Shown: piece after piece, positions 55,992-63,608 of the stretch
How the letters are laid out: each line of letters begins with the position of its first letter
How positions within the stretch are numbered: position 1 is the stretch's first letter
Assembly: GCF_003013405.1 (NCBI RefSeq)
Contig: NZ_PXZL01000013.1
Location: 659,343 to 723,342, forward strand
Source of the DNA: Brevibacillus formosus
Lineage (GTDB): Bacteria > Bacillota > Bacilli > Brevibacillales > Brevibacillaceae
DNA: 64,000 nucleotides
Direction of reading: 5' to 3'
Position numbers and translations under genes: made by a program
The notes under the pieces: generated by a model
The model's input: the letters and a program-made list of their open reading frames with translations, nothing else
What the model was told of the DNA's origin: nothing
The model's database searches: none

Positions 55992-56810
55992 ATGGATAAA
56001 AAAGCAAAGCAAATCTTGATGAAAACATTTTGGAGCAGCAAAGGCTGGAACAGTGCTCCGTACGATTTTTCGGGAGAAGATTTTGAATACGCAAAAAGCA
56101 AAGGTCTCATGTTTCACCCGTTAACGATCAGTCACGAGGAGTGCATAGACAAAATTATTGCTCTGCATGAAAAAGTGACGAAAGAACAAGTCGCCGCAGC
56201 ATTTTTGCACAGTCTCTCGACGCGAAAGGTGCACCTGCGCAGCGCCTTGTCTAGCTGGGCTTTGACGGAGCCATTGAAGGCACACGCGTTCGAAAGTAAC
56301 ACTGGCAAGTATACGAATCCAGAAAACGGCATCTACTTTGCCATGTACGGAGACTGCCATCTTTGCGACCGCTACCATATTGCAAGCAGAGAGCAGTATA
56401 CGAATGAAGATTTGAATGTATTGAATTTCGAAAGAATCAAGTGGGGAGGTATACGCCTGAACTATCTACTGTACCTCATGCTTGATCTGGAACTATTAAG
56501 CAAGGAGGAAACTTTTTCGGTACAGGAAGAAGATGTAGCCATCCTCCGTCAAGTGCTAGCCATCATCGCCAGCAGTGAACCAACCGATGCCGCTCGTCAA
56601 CTGGAGAAGCGCCTTAATGGAGCTTTTGCATCTAGCAAGAACGAACGGGATGTCTTTATGGAAATTCTTGCATCCGCTGGGATCTTGGCTCCAAGCAAGG
56701 ACAGACCAGGGCGTGGCGGGAAGAACGACTTTTTCGCCGTTGTGAATTGGCGGGGGGAAGATAGCTATTCCGAGCAAGCTGTCCAGAATTTCTTTGGTCC
56801 GTGGCTGTAA
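55992..56810 (+). CDS. Unrecognised 272-residue protein
   Basis: I do not recognise this family. GGAG lies before the ATG at 55992; the frame extends back into selO without meaning. The protein starts KQILMKTFWSSKGW, has SHEECIDKIIALHEKVTKEQVAAAFLHSLSTRKVHLRSALSS read as helices, then a CHLC pair in YGDCHLCDRYHI, and ends with RPGRGGKNDFFAVVNWRGED. The lone CxxC is not enough for a zinc finger. It is soluble. It lies between selO and the kinase-HD/RNA ligase pair, on the same strand, 110 bp ahead of the latter. Confidence 0.65.
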   Translation: MDKKAKQILMKTFWSSKGWNSAPYDFSGEDFEYAKSKGLMFHPLTISHEECIDKIIALHEKVTKEQVAAAFLHSLSTRKVHLRSALSSWALTEPLKAHAFESNTGKYTNPENGIYFAMYGDCHLCDRYHIASREQYTNEDLNVLNFERIKWGGIRLNYLLYLMLDLELLSKEETFSVQEEDVAILRQVLAIIASSEPTDAARQLEKRLNGAFASSKNERDVFMEILASAGILAPSKDRPGRGGKNDFFAVVNWRGEDSYSEQAVQNFFGPWL

Positions 56811-56861
56811 AGAACAGAAAATCTAGGAACAAAGAAGGGTGCCATCTATACGCGAAGTGTG

Positions 56862-56867
56862 TATAAT
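56862..56867 (+). promoter_or_regulatory. -10 box before the kinase-HD gene
   Basis: TATAAT at 56862-56867, about 53 bp before the start. No good -35 is seen at 17 bp, so the assignment is tentative. Confidence 0.4.
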
Positions 56868-56919
56868 ATTGGAAAAGCATGTCGAAATTATGTTTTTATT
56901 GAAAGGAGGTGAGATATAA

Positions 56920-57882
56920 GTGAAAAAGAAATTAATCGTCTTGTCAGGCATTGCCGGCAGTGGCAAAAGCAAGTGGGCACAAGAAATTGCCAAGAAGGAA
57001 CGGGCAACCATCGTGTCTACGGATGAAATCCGCCAAAACTTATTCGGTGATGAGCGAAAACAAAAAAAGTCTGCACAAGTATTTTTTGAGGTTTATTCGA
57101 AAATCGCAACAGAGCTGGCGAATGGAAAGAATGTCATCTTGGACGCTACTAATATTGACAGAGAGAAAAGAATGAAGGTCCTTGCCAAATTTCCCGATGT
57201 CCAAAAGGAATGCTATTACCTCGATGTTCCTTATTCGGTTTGCCTGGAGCGCAATCGATCCCGAAAGAGAACCGTAGACGAATACATCTTGGCGAAGATG
57301 CGGAAGAACTTCCATTTTCCCATCAAGAATGAGGGATGGGATCACATTCATCTCTTGCACGAGCCGGTTCCTTATGGCATTGAAAAAGAAGAGTTCGTTC
57401 AATTGCTTCAAAACGAACCCTCCTATGAAGAGCTTTTCGGCAGGCTGAATGCCATTCCGATTTTCAAAGAGATGTATCAATTTAATCAGGAAAACCCTTA
57501 TCATCAGTACCCTTTGTGCAAACATACCTATCATGTTTTCGATTATGTAAACGCCTTTTACACGGAAGAAGACAAATTTCTCATGCAGGTGGTCGCCTTG
57601 TTTCACGATACAGGAAAACCATTTTGCAAAACCTACAAGCCGATGAAAGGCCATTACTCCTACTACGGACATGAGCATGTATCTGCGCAAATTGCTTGCC
57701 ATTTCTTAAAAGAATTAGGATTCGACGATGATTTTATTTTTGAAGTCGTCAACCTGATTCAAATGCACATGAAGATTAACTACGGAACGCAGCAAGATAT
57801 TTCCGAGATTTATCATTTGTTGGGCGATGAGTACCTGTGGAAGCTGTACTTTTTCAAGGAAGGTGATGCCTATGCGAAATAA
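56920..57882 (+). CDS. Polynucleotide kinase with C-terminal HD phosphohydrolase domain
   Basis: A 320-residue two-domain protein. Residues 1-150 are a T4 Pnk-like kinase: P-loop SGIAGSGKSKW (8-18), STDEIRQNLFGD, ILDATNIDREKR and the lid RNRSRKRTVDEYI. Residues 200-320 are an HD domain: CKHTYHVFDYV, LFHDTGKPF, GHEHVSAQIA and IQMHMKI. In the characterised Runella HD-Pnk the HD domain is N-terminal and removes 2',3'-phosphates while the kinase phosphorylates 5'-OH. Here the order is reversed. AAAGGAGGTGA decides for the GTG at 56920. An RNA ligase follows after 14 bp, so the pair could heal and seal broken RNA. Confidence 0.85.
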   Translation: MKKKLIVLSGIAGSGKSKWAQEIAKKERATIVSTDEIRQNLFGDERKQKKSAQVFFEVYSKIATELANGKNVILDATNIDREKRMKVLAKFPDVQKECYYLDVPYSVCLERNRSRKRTVDEYILAKMRKNFHFPIKNEGWDHIHLLHEPVPYGIEKEEFVQLLQNEPSYEELFGRLNAIPIFKEMYQFNQENPYHQYPLCKHTYHVFDYVNAFYTEEDKFLMQVVALFHDTGKPFCKTYKPMKGHYSYYGHEHVSAQIACHFLKELGFDDDFIFEVVNLIQMHMKINYGTQQDISEIYHLLGDEYLWKLYFFKEGDAYAK

Positions 57883-57896
57883 GGAGGTGAATAACG

Positions 57897-58535
57897 ATGT
57901 TGAAAAAATACCCGAGAACCTTTCATTTACCTTGGTCAAGAAGTAGAACCGACGATGATAAAATTTTGCGAACGGTTGGTCACTTCGAAGGAAAAGAAGT
58001 AGTTGTGACAGAAAAGCTGGATGGAGAAAATACCACGCTGTACCGAAACCATATCCATGCAAGGTCACTCGATAGCAAAGATCACGCATCTAGACATTGG
58101 GTAAAGATGCTGCACGGGACGATTTCGTTTCATATCCCGGAAGGCTGGAGAATTTGCGGGGAAAATGTATATGCGCTGCACTCCATCTACTACGAGCACC
58201 TAACGAGCTATTTCTACGTTTTCTCGATCTGGAATGAAAACAATGAATGCTTATCGTGGGATGAAACGGTAGAATGGGCTGAATTACTTGGCTTAGAAAC
58301 AGCACCTGTCTTATACAGAGGGATTTGGAGCGAAGAGACCGTAAAAAGCTGCTACACCAAACAATCTGTATTCGGTGGGGAACAAGAGGGGTACGTGGTA
58401 CGATTAACGGAGCGGTTTTCGTACGAAGATTTTAAACAATCTGCGGCCAAGTTTGTGCGCAAAAATCATGTGCAAACTGACCAGCACTGGTTATCGAAGC
58501 CAGTCGTTCCGAATGGGATAGCACAGACCACTTAA
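57897..58535 (+). CDS. RNA ligase family protein (Rnl2-like nucleotidyltransferase)
   Basis: A 212-residue covalent nucleotidyltransferase. Motif I is EKLDGENTTLY (adenylation Lys near residue 40), HARS follows as motif Ia, GENVYALHSI as motif III, FYVFSIW as IIIa, EGYVVRL as IV and AKFVRKNH as motif V. All catalytic motifs are present. It is short, lacking the C-terminal domain of T4 Rnl2 (334 residues), so it may be a minimal ligase. AAGGAGGTGA precedes the ATG. With the kinase-HD gene upstream it forms an apparent RNA repair operon. Confidence 0.85.
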   Translation: MLKKYPRTFHLPWSRSRTDDDKILRTVGHFEGKEVVVTEKLDGENTTLYRNHIHARSLDSKDHASRHWVKMLHGTISFHIPEGWRICGENVYALHSIYYEHLTSYFYVFSIWNENNECLSWDETVEWAELLGLETAPVLYRGIWSEETVKSCYTKQSVFGGEQEGYVVRLTERFSYEDFKQSAAKFVRKNHVQTDQHWLSKPVVPNGIAQTT

Positions 58536-58659
58536 AGACTTTGATATTGAAGGGAATGAGAACGATGTAATTTGCTAAGTTGGTATTGACCGTCTAATAG
58601 AGTATCCAAAATTCATTTTGGCTATTGTTAAGACAGTCATTACATAGGAGGCAAGAGAA

Positions 58660-59733
58660 ATGAACGAAGAATGGAATGAAGAAATGATGTCAGCTGGCTG
58701 GGATGCCATTGATCAGGAGATGAGAAAGATTTATGGAGAACAGGAGCCTAAACATTACGGCACGCTTATCTCGTATGCACTGGGGGGCCCCGATCCATTA
58801 GATGGAATTAGCGCCTACAAAGCGGACGAGCCTTATCCGCATTGGCATTTTGTTACCTATGGATTTACCGAGTTGTATGAAAAGGAATCCGAGAATGAAG
58901 AGGAAAGCGGTTTTGGTTTTGAATTGACGTTTCGATTGGCGCGAAAGGACGACGAGGAAGAACCGCCGGCTTGGGCGCTGAATCTGCTTCAAAATATGGG
59001 GCGTTACGTATTCAACACGGGCAATGTTTTTCAAGCAGGGGATCATTTGGATGCGAACGGACCGATATGCTTGGGCGCCGATACCCAACTGACTGCGCTC
59101 GCTTTTGTCACGGACCCACAGCTTGCCGAAATCGATACGCCGAATGGTCGGGTGCAATTTTTGCAGATGGTCGGGATCACAGGTGATGAACTCGATGCAA
59201 TGATGGCTTGGAATACACGAGGCGTACTCCAATCTGGCTTGCCGTACATGCCTTCCTACATAACCGATCTTGAGCGGGATTCTCTCCTTCGCAACTCTAC
59301 AGTTTCCGATGCTGTTCAAAAAGGAATGGAACAAGAAGGCTCCAACACTGCCTATTTGTTCGTCAGCCAGCTAGGCTTTGAGCCAGGTAAAAAAGGCTTT
59401 TTGAAAAATACGCCTTCGACCCTGAGGCTGGGAGCTAAGCAAGCGGAAGTCATCGGAAAAATTCTCCGCGGACGTATGCGAAAAGGGGAAAGCTTGAGAT
59501 TGGTAGGACCCGATGTCCATGTTGTATTTGAGCCAGGCGACAAGCCTGAATGCATTCCAGGAGAGGACGTCATTCGCGTTGTTATCGATGATGCGACAAC
59601 CAGTGCTCTTACCAAGCAGTTGCTTCCAAAGGAAAGCAGCTTTGAGATTCCTTCCCTGAAAGGAATTGCCATAAACATTGTAAAAACCAATATTACCGAT
59701 AGCGAGGGCAATGTCGTCAAGGTTATAGGTTAA
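58660..59733 (+). CDS. SUFU (suppressor of fused) domain protein
   Basis: A 357-residue protein whose first 190 residues match the SUFU fold: GWDAIDQEMRKIYGEQEPKHYGTL, WHFVTYGFTELYEKES, FGFELTFRLARKDDEEEPPAWALNLLQNMGRYVFNTG. Bacterial SUFU proteins often act as immunity factors or chaperones next to toxins. The C-terminal 150 residues are unassigned. GGAGG before the ATG. The next gene, 40 bp on, encodes a 554-residue unknown, and the RNA ligase ends 125 bp upstream. No recognisable toxin domain is adjacent, so an immunity role is only a possibility. Confidence 0.8.
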   Translation: MNEEWNEEMMSAGWDAIDQEMRKIYGEQEPKHYGTLISYALGGPDPLDGISAYKADEPYPHWHFVTYGFTELYEKESENEEESGFGFELTFRLARKDDEEEPPAWALNLLQNMGRYVFNTGNVFQAGDHLDANGPICLGADTQLTALAFVTDPQLAEIDTPNGRVQFLQMVGITGDELDAMMAWNTRGVLQSGLPYMPSYITDLERDSLLRNSTVSDAVQKGMEQEGSNTAYLFVSQLGFEPGKKGFLKNTPSTLRLGAKQAEVIGKILRGRMRKGESLRLVGPDVHVVFEPGDKPECIPGEDVIRVVIDDATTSALTKQLLPKESSFEIPSLKGIAINIVKTNITDSEGNVVKVIG

Positions 59734-59772
59734 GTCGGCAGCGCTGGTTTTGGCGAGGAGGAGAGTCAGTCA

Positions 59773-61437
59773 ATGCATCAGGCAGCAGAAGCATTTCTAA
59801 ATGAAGTATGGACTTCCATCCAAGAAATTTATAAAAAAGAGAACCAGCGGATCAACGAGATCAAAGACTGGAGTGTACTGCAGGCGGGGGTCAAAGACTA
59901 CCTGCGAGTGGCGTGGAGAAAAGGAAAACTCAATTGGGCCAATGGCAAAATCCACGTGGATGTCCATGAACCATTCAGTTGGAGTGACGATTCGTACAAA
60001 TACGATGCGGGCTCTTACATGGAGGAGCTTACAGAGGAAATGCTCATGCAAGAGTTTTTTCCCGCACTGTGTGATCGAATGGAAGCTCTGTTCCACTCCA
60101 CGGACTATGCATCTCACTTTTTTAATTACCGCTTAGAGCTTGTTTTCGAATTCGAGTGGAAACAATCGGTGCAATGCCATTCTCGCCATTTCATCAACGA
60201 ACGAAAACGCGAGAGTCTAAAAAAAGCACTGGATCAATTCATCGAGACAAAAATTAAAGCGGAGCTTCCTGTACGTCCGAAAGAAAGAGACGATTTCTTC
60301 TTCGCTCGTTGTCTCGTCAATCCCGATTTGATGGAACAAAAGCAGGAGATAATCGAACCGCTCATCCAGCGTCTTAGCGAAAAGCTGCGCTCCAATAAAG
60401 AACGCAGTGATTCGTGGACATACCACTCTGCTTTGGCTTTAAAAGGCTGGGCGAATGAGCGGTTTTTAGTCAAATTTTTCGATCGTACCGGGCATTATGG
60501 ATTGGATTGGGTTTTGAAACCCGAGCAGGAGCGTCAGGAACCAAAAACAGAGGAGCTGGACTTTTTCCTGTACGTCGCTCTCGCAATAGGTAACAAGGAG
60601 CCGGATACTCGCAAGAAGTATCTGGACCTCGCTGTTCAGCTTGGCTCCAAGCGGGCTGCGGACTATGTAAAACGGGGCAGCGGCCGCTTTGATAGCGAGT
60701 ATAAAAGCAGTCTGATTCAAGCAAGCGCCAATGACGTTTTGCAAGCGATTGACATCCGGATTGTATCTGAGGAGGAAGCGGCGTACGGTGAAGCCGTCGA
60801 GTTTATCAACGGCCTTTTGCGTGAAGGCTTTCCCAAAGGGTACAAGCTCAAGCTGAAGAGCAGCGAAAAGAATTACTTGCCAGTAAAAAAGCTGGCGAAG
60901 TCAGGTCTCCATCAGTTTTTTGCCAATGCGTCCCGTTATCCTGCCTTATATCCAAAAATCGCAGACTATGCCGAGCTTGCGATGGAGGAGTTCGCGTGGT
61001 ACGGGGATGTAGAGCCTAGTGAGAAATCCGTCATGCCCGGCACTTATGCGGTATTGGCTCTCGGCTTGTCTAGCAGCGATTATTTTCCACTCTTTCGTCG
61101 CTATATGAAGCTGGTCGACACGGAGCATCAGTCAGCTCAGGACGATTTTGCCATAGCTTTTGTGGAGGCGCATGGTGTAACTGTAGAGAATATCCCTGTA
61201 CTCGTCTCTCTAGTGCTTGGCAGTAGCGACTCAGCGAAGCCTTTGAAAAATATCACCATCGATCGTACTGAACTGGTGGATGCACTTATCGGGGAGCTCG
61301 CAACGATGGAAGATTACCAACGGGAAACGGTTATTTATCGCCTTTTCGGCGGGAACAAGAAGCTCGTACAGGCGGTAAAAAAGGAATCTTCCCCCATCAA
61401 AGAGAAGCTTGCAGAATTGCTAGCCTTGGTCGAATAG
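59773..61437 (+). CDS. Unrecognised 554-residue protein, possibly DUF6138-like
   Basis: I do not recognise this with confidence; the layout brings DUF6138 to mind but I cannot check. No signal peptide or membrane segment is seen. It is acidic/basic mixed and mostly helical; the middle (GWANERFLVKFFDRTGHYGLDW; KKYLDLAVQLGSKRAADYVKRGSG) resembles Sel1- or TPR-like helical repeats, and the C-terminal 200 residues are also helical. GGAGGAG before the ATG. It follows the SUFU gene by 40 bp and is probably co-transcribed, so the two may form a functional pair. Confidence 0.6.
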   Translation: MHQAAEAFLNEVWTSIQEIYKKENQRINEIKDWSVLQAGVKDYLRVAWRKGKLNWANGKIHVDVHEPFSWSDDSYKYDAGSYMEELTEEMLMQEFFPALCDRMEALFHSTDYASHFFNYRLELVFEFEWKQSVQCHSRHFINERKRESLKKALDQFIETKIKAELPVRPKERDDFFFARCLVNPDLMEQKQEIIEPLIQRLSEKLRSNKERSDSWTYHSALALKGWANERFLVKFFDRTGHYGLDWVLKPEQERQEPKTEELDFFLYVALAIGNKEPDTRKKYLDLAVQLGSKRAADYVKRGSGRFDSEYKSSLIQASANDVLQAIDIRIVSEEEAAYGEAVEFINGLLREGFPKGYKLKLKSSEKNYLPVKKLAKSGLHQFFANASRYPALYPKIADYAELAMEEFAWYGDVEPSEKSVMPGTYAVLALGLSSSDYFPLFRRYMKLVDTEHQSAQDDFAIAFVEAHGVTVENIPVLVSLVLGSSDSAKPLKNITIDRTELVDALIGELATMEDYQRETVIYRLFGGNKKLVQAVKKESSPIKEKLAELLALVE

Positions 61438-61442
61438 CATCA

Positions 61443-61472
61443 TTGACAATATTTAGAAGGCCATGCTATATT
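61443..61472 (+). promoter_or_regulatory. Promoter of the second ABC-F gene
   Basis: TTGACA (61443-61448), 18 bp, TATATT (61467-61472). The start site near 61479 begins a leader of about 260 nt with a peptide ORF and attenuator. Confidence 0.7.
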
Positions 61473-61505
61473 GAAGTCAACTACATGGAACGGAGGGTGA
61501 ATCAT

Positions 61506-61580
61506 TTGCGCAATTGTTTATTTATTGGAAAAGCCAATCCTATAATAAACAAGAAGCCAAATTCACCCGCAAATTCATAG
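61506..61580 (+). CDS. Leader peptide, 24 residues
   Basis: GGAGGGTGA (61492-61500) precedes a TTG at 61506 encoding MRNCLFIGKANPIINKKPNS plus PANS before TAG. Its codons 3-8 form one arm of a hairpin inside the ORF. A ribosome held here by an antibiotic would unmask the antiterminator arm at 61544. Short leader ORFs of this kind precede inducible erm and ABC-F genes. Confidence 0.6.
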   Translation: MRNCLFIGKANPIINKKPNSPANS

Positions 61581-61670
61581 CTTGAATTCCTGTATGATCT
61601 ATTTTTCATATAGCGATTTCTAGTACGAGAGCAAGATGCTTCTGTTTATTGGACAGAAGCATCTTTTTTT
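61513..61670 (+). promoter_or_regulatory. Transcription attenuator of the second ABC-F gene
   Basis: Segment 1 TTGTTTATTTATTGG (from 61514) pairs with segment 2 CCAATCCTATAATAAACAA (to 61552), inside the leader ORF. The terminator is AGATGCTTCTGT (61634-61645) with ACAGAAGCATCT (61653-61664), a perfect 12-bp stem followed by seven T. Segment 2 also matches the terminator: AATAAACAAGAAGC (61544-61557) pairs with GCTTCTGTTTATT (61638-61650) with one bulged base. So ribosome stalling over segment 1 can switch termination to readthrough. Confidence 0.8.
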
Positions 61671-61737
61671 GTTGTCAAAAAAGGGGGGTGATCCAGATGA
61701 ACAAAGAGTAAATGACGAGAAACGCAAAAACGAAATG

Positions 61738-63246
61738 GGGAATCCAAAAATGGTTGAACTGCACAATATCACGATTACCACCAAAAAAGACGACAGGACT
61801 CTCATTCAAAATTTGGATCTGACCCTGCAAACTGGTGACAAGATTGCCATCATTGGGGAAGAGGGAAATGGAAAAAGCAGCTTATTAAAATTGATTTGCG
61901 CGGAACAAATGATTGCCGGGTATTGCACATTTGCAGGTAACGTGTTGCGAAACGAATGTTCCATCGGTTTTCTTTCACAGGAGCTATCGGACGAAGAAAA
62001 ACAAATGACCGTTGCCGACTTTTTTGCCGAAAACCAATGGACTAAAGAACTGGTGAGGGCGATGGATGATTTCGGCATTCATGCATTGGATTCAGATAAA
62101 AAGCTGGGTGTTCTTTCCGGTGGTGAGCGTTTCAAATACCGCATTTTAAGTCTGTTGGCACAGAAGCATGATGTTCTGTTGCTGGACGAGCCTACCAATG
62201 ATTTGGATATTCAAACGATGGAGTGGCTAGAAGAGTTTATTCAACAGACGGCTATTCCTGTCCTATATGTATCGCATGACGAAACGTTTATTGCGAATAC
62301 AGCAAACGGCATCCTTCATATGGAACTGACGAAGCGCAAACAAGTACCCAAATATACGTTTTCAAGAGAGCCATATGAGAATTACCTCGCCAATCGAAAG
62401 AACAATTTGAGCAAACAAGAACAGATAGCCAAAAAACAAGCTTCTAATCATAGAAAGCAAATGGAGAAATGGCATGACATTTGGAATAAGGCAGAGCATC
62501 AGCATCGGAACGTACGGTCAGATCCGCGACTGCAAAAGAAAATCAAGTCCTTGAAAAATCAAAGAGAGCGAATGGAGAAAGCGTCGGAATCATTTCTAGA
62601 GGTCCCGAGTGTGGAGGAAGCGAGTGAATTCCGATTTGATTCAGCGGTACATGTCCCCGGTAGTAAACAAATCCTCGACTATTCATTGGAAGTACTGCAA
62701 ATAGCGAACAAACAGTTATCGAAACAGATTCATTTATCGATCAAGGGGTCAGAAAAAGTCGCGATTATTGGGGAAAATGGGATCGGAAAAACGACGTTGC
62801 TGAAAAAAATCATGGATGAGCTAGTCCACCACTCGTCGCTAAAGATCGGGTACATGCCCCAAAACTACGAAGACCGGCTGGATTCGACCAAAACACCGAT
62901 TGAATACTTGGACACAACGGGAATGAAAGATGCGATTACAAAAGCGTATACGCATTTAGGCAGTATGAAATTTACAAAGGATGAGATGCATCAACCCATT
63001 AAAAACTTATCTGGGGGACAGAAAGCGAAATTGCTCCTGTTAAAAATGATTTTGGATCAGTGCGAAATATTGATACTGGATGAACCGACGCGAAACCTCA
63101 GTCCATTGACGACTCCTGTTCTGTGCCGCGCCTTAACGGCTTTTGACGGTGTGATTATCAGTATTTCGCATGATCGACGGTATTTACATGAAGTCGCAAC
63201 AGCTGTTTATGAACTCACTTCCGACGGTCTTACGAAAATAAAATAA
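61738..63246 (+). CDS. ABC-F ribosomal protection protein, second copy, distinct subgroup
   Basis: About 502 residues from the ATG at 61738 (61753 is also possible). Two ATPase domains: GEEGNGKSS, LSGGERFK, LLLDEPTNDLD; then GENGIGKTT, LSGGQKAK, LILDEPTRNLSPLT. The odd DEPTRNLSP form of the second Walker B/D-loop marks a Vga/CplR-like subgroup. The basic interdomain linker spans about 215-300 (QEQIAKKQASNHRKQMEKW). A good GGGGGGTG at 61683 leads instead into the tiny frame ATG AAC AAA GAG TAA, overlapping the upstream part, and no clear SD precedes 61738, so initiation may involve reinitiation. It lies behind its own attenuator. Confidence 0.85.
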   Translation, partial: GNPKMVELHNITITTKKDDRTLIQNLDLTLQTGDKIAIIGEEGNGKSSLLKLICAEQMIAGYCTFAGNVLRNECSIGFLSQELSDEEKQMTVADFFAENQWTKELVRAMDDFGIHALDSDKKLGVLSGGERFKYRILSLLAQKHDVLLLDEPTNDLDIQTMEWLEEFIQQTAIPVLYVSHDETFIANTANGILHMELTKRKQVPKYTFSREPYENYLANRKNNLSKQEQIAKKQASNHRKQMEKWHDIWNKAEHQHRNVRSDPRLQKKIKSLKNQRERMEKASESFLEVPSVEEASEFRFDSAVHVPGSKQILDYSLEVLQIANKQLSKQIHLSIKGSEKVAIIGENGIGKTTLLKKIMDELVHHSSLKIGYMPQNYEDRLDSTKTPIEYLDTTGMKDAITKAYTHLGSMKFTKDEMHQPIKNLSGGQKAKLLLLKMILDQCEILILDEPTRNLSPLTTPVLCRALTAFDGVIISISHDRRYLHEVATAVYELTSDGLTKIK

Positions 63247-63275
63247 GGGATCGTGGCGGAATCATTGCAACATGG

Positions 63276-63304
63276 TTGACATTGCTATTTGAATTCAATA
63301 TACT
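63276..63304 (+). promoter_or_regulatory. Promoter of tyrS
   Basis: TTGACA (63276-63281), 17 bp, TATACT (63299-63304), just upstream of the T-box leader. Confidence 0.75.
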
Positions 63305-63309
63305 GACTT

Positions 63310-63578
63310 TAATTTCATATGAAACATACGTTGAAAGAGCCCAGTAGCAGCTTATTCCCTGTCCTAGAAAGCCGGGGGTTGATGAAACCCGGTACACAAT
63401 AAGCGAGCGAATTACACTCTGGAGTATCTCGGGTAATGCCGAGCGGAATCGCGAACGATAACTCGCTTCGAGTGGCATGAATGGCCTGCGTTAACGCTTG
63501 GGTCCATTGGTGCAAGATGGGTGGTAACACGGTTATTCAATCGTCCCTATGTCTACAATAGACAAGGGGCGATTTTTT
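63310..63578 (+). promoter_or_regulatory. Tyrosine T-box riboswitch
   Basis: The leader binds uncharged tRNA(Tyr) and allows readthrough when tyrosine is short. Stem I carries the AGTAGCAG-type element near 63345. TAC at 63393-63395 is the likely tyrosine specifier. The T-box sequence TGGGTGGTAACACG (63518-63531) pairs with the tRNA acceptor end. The terminator is AATCGTCCC (63539-63547) with GGGGCGATT (63566-63574) and a T run. Confidence 0.9.
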
Positions 63579-63608
63579 GTTTTTTACCATAGGAGATTGA
63601 AGGAGTGT

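Noticed and set aside
57040..57702. 220-codon reverse frame opposite the kinase-HD gene
   Set aside because: Antisense shadow; hydrophobic/basic runs follow from the reverse complement of the real gene.
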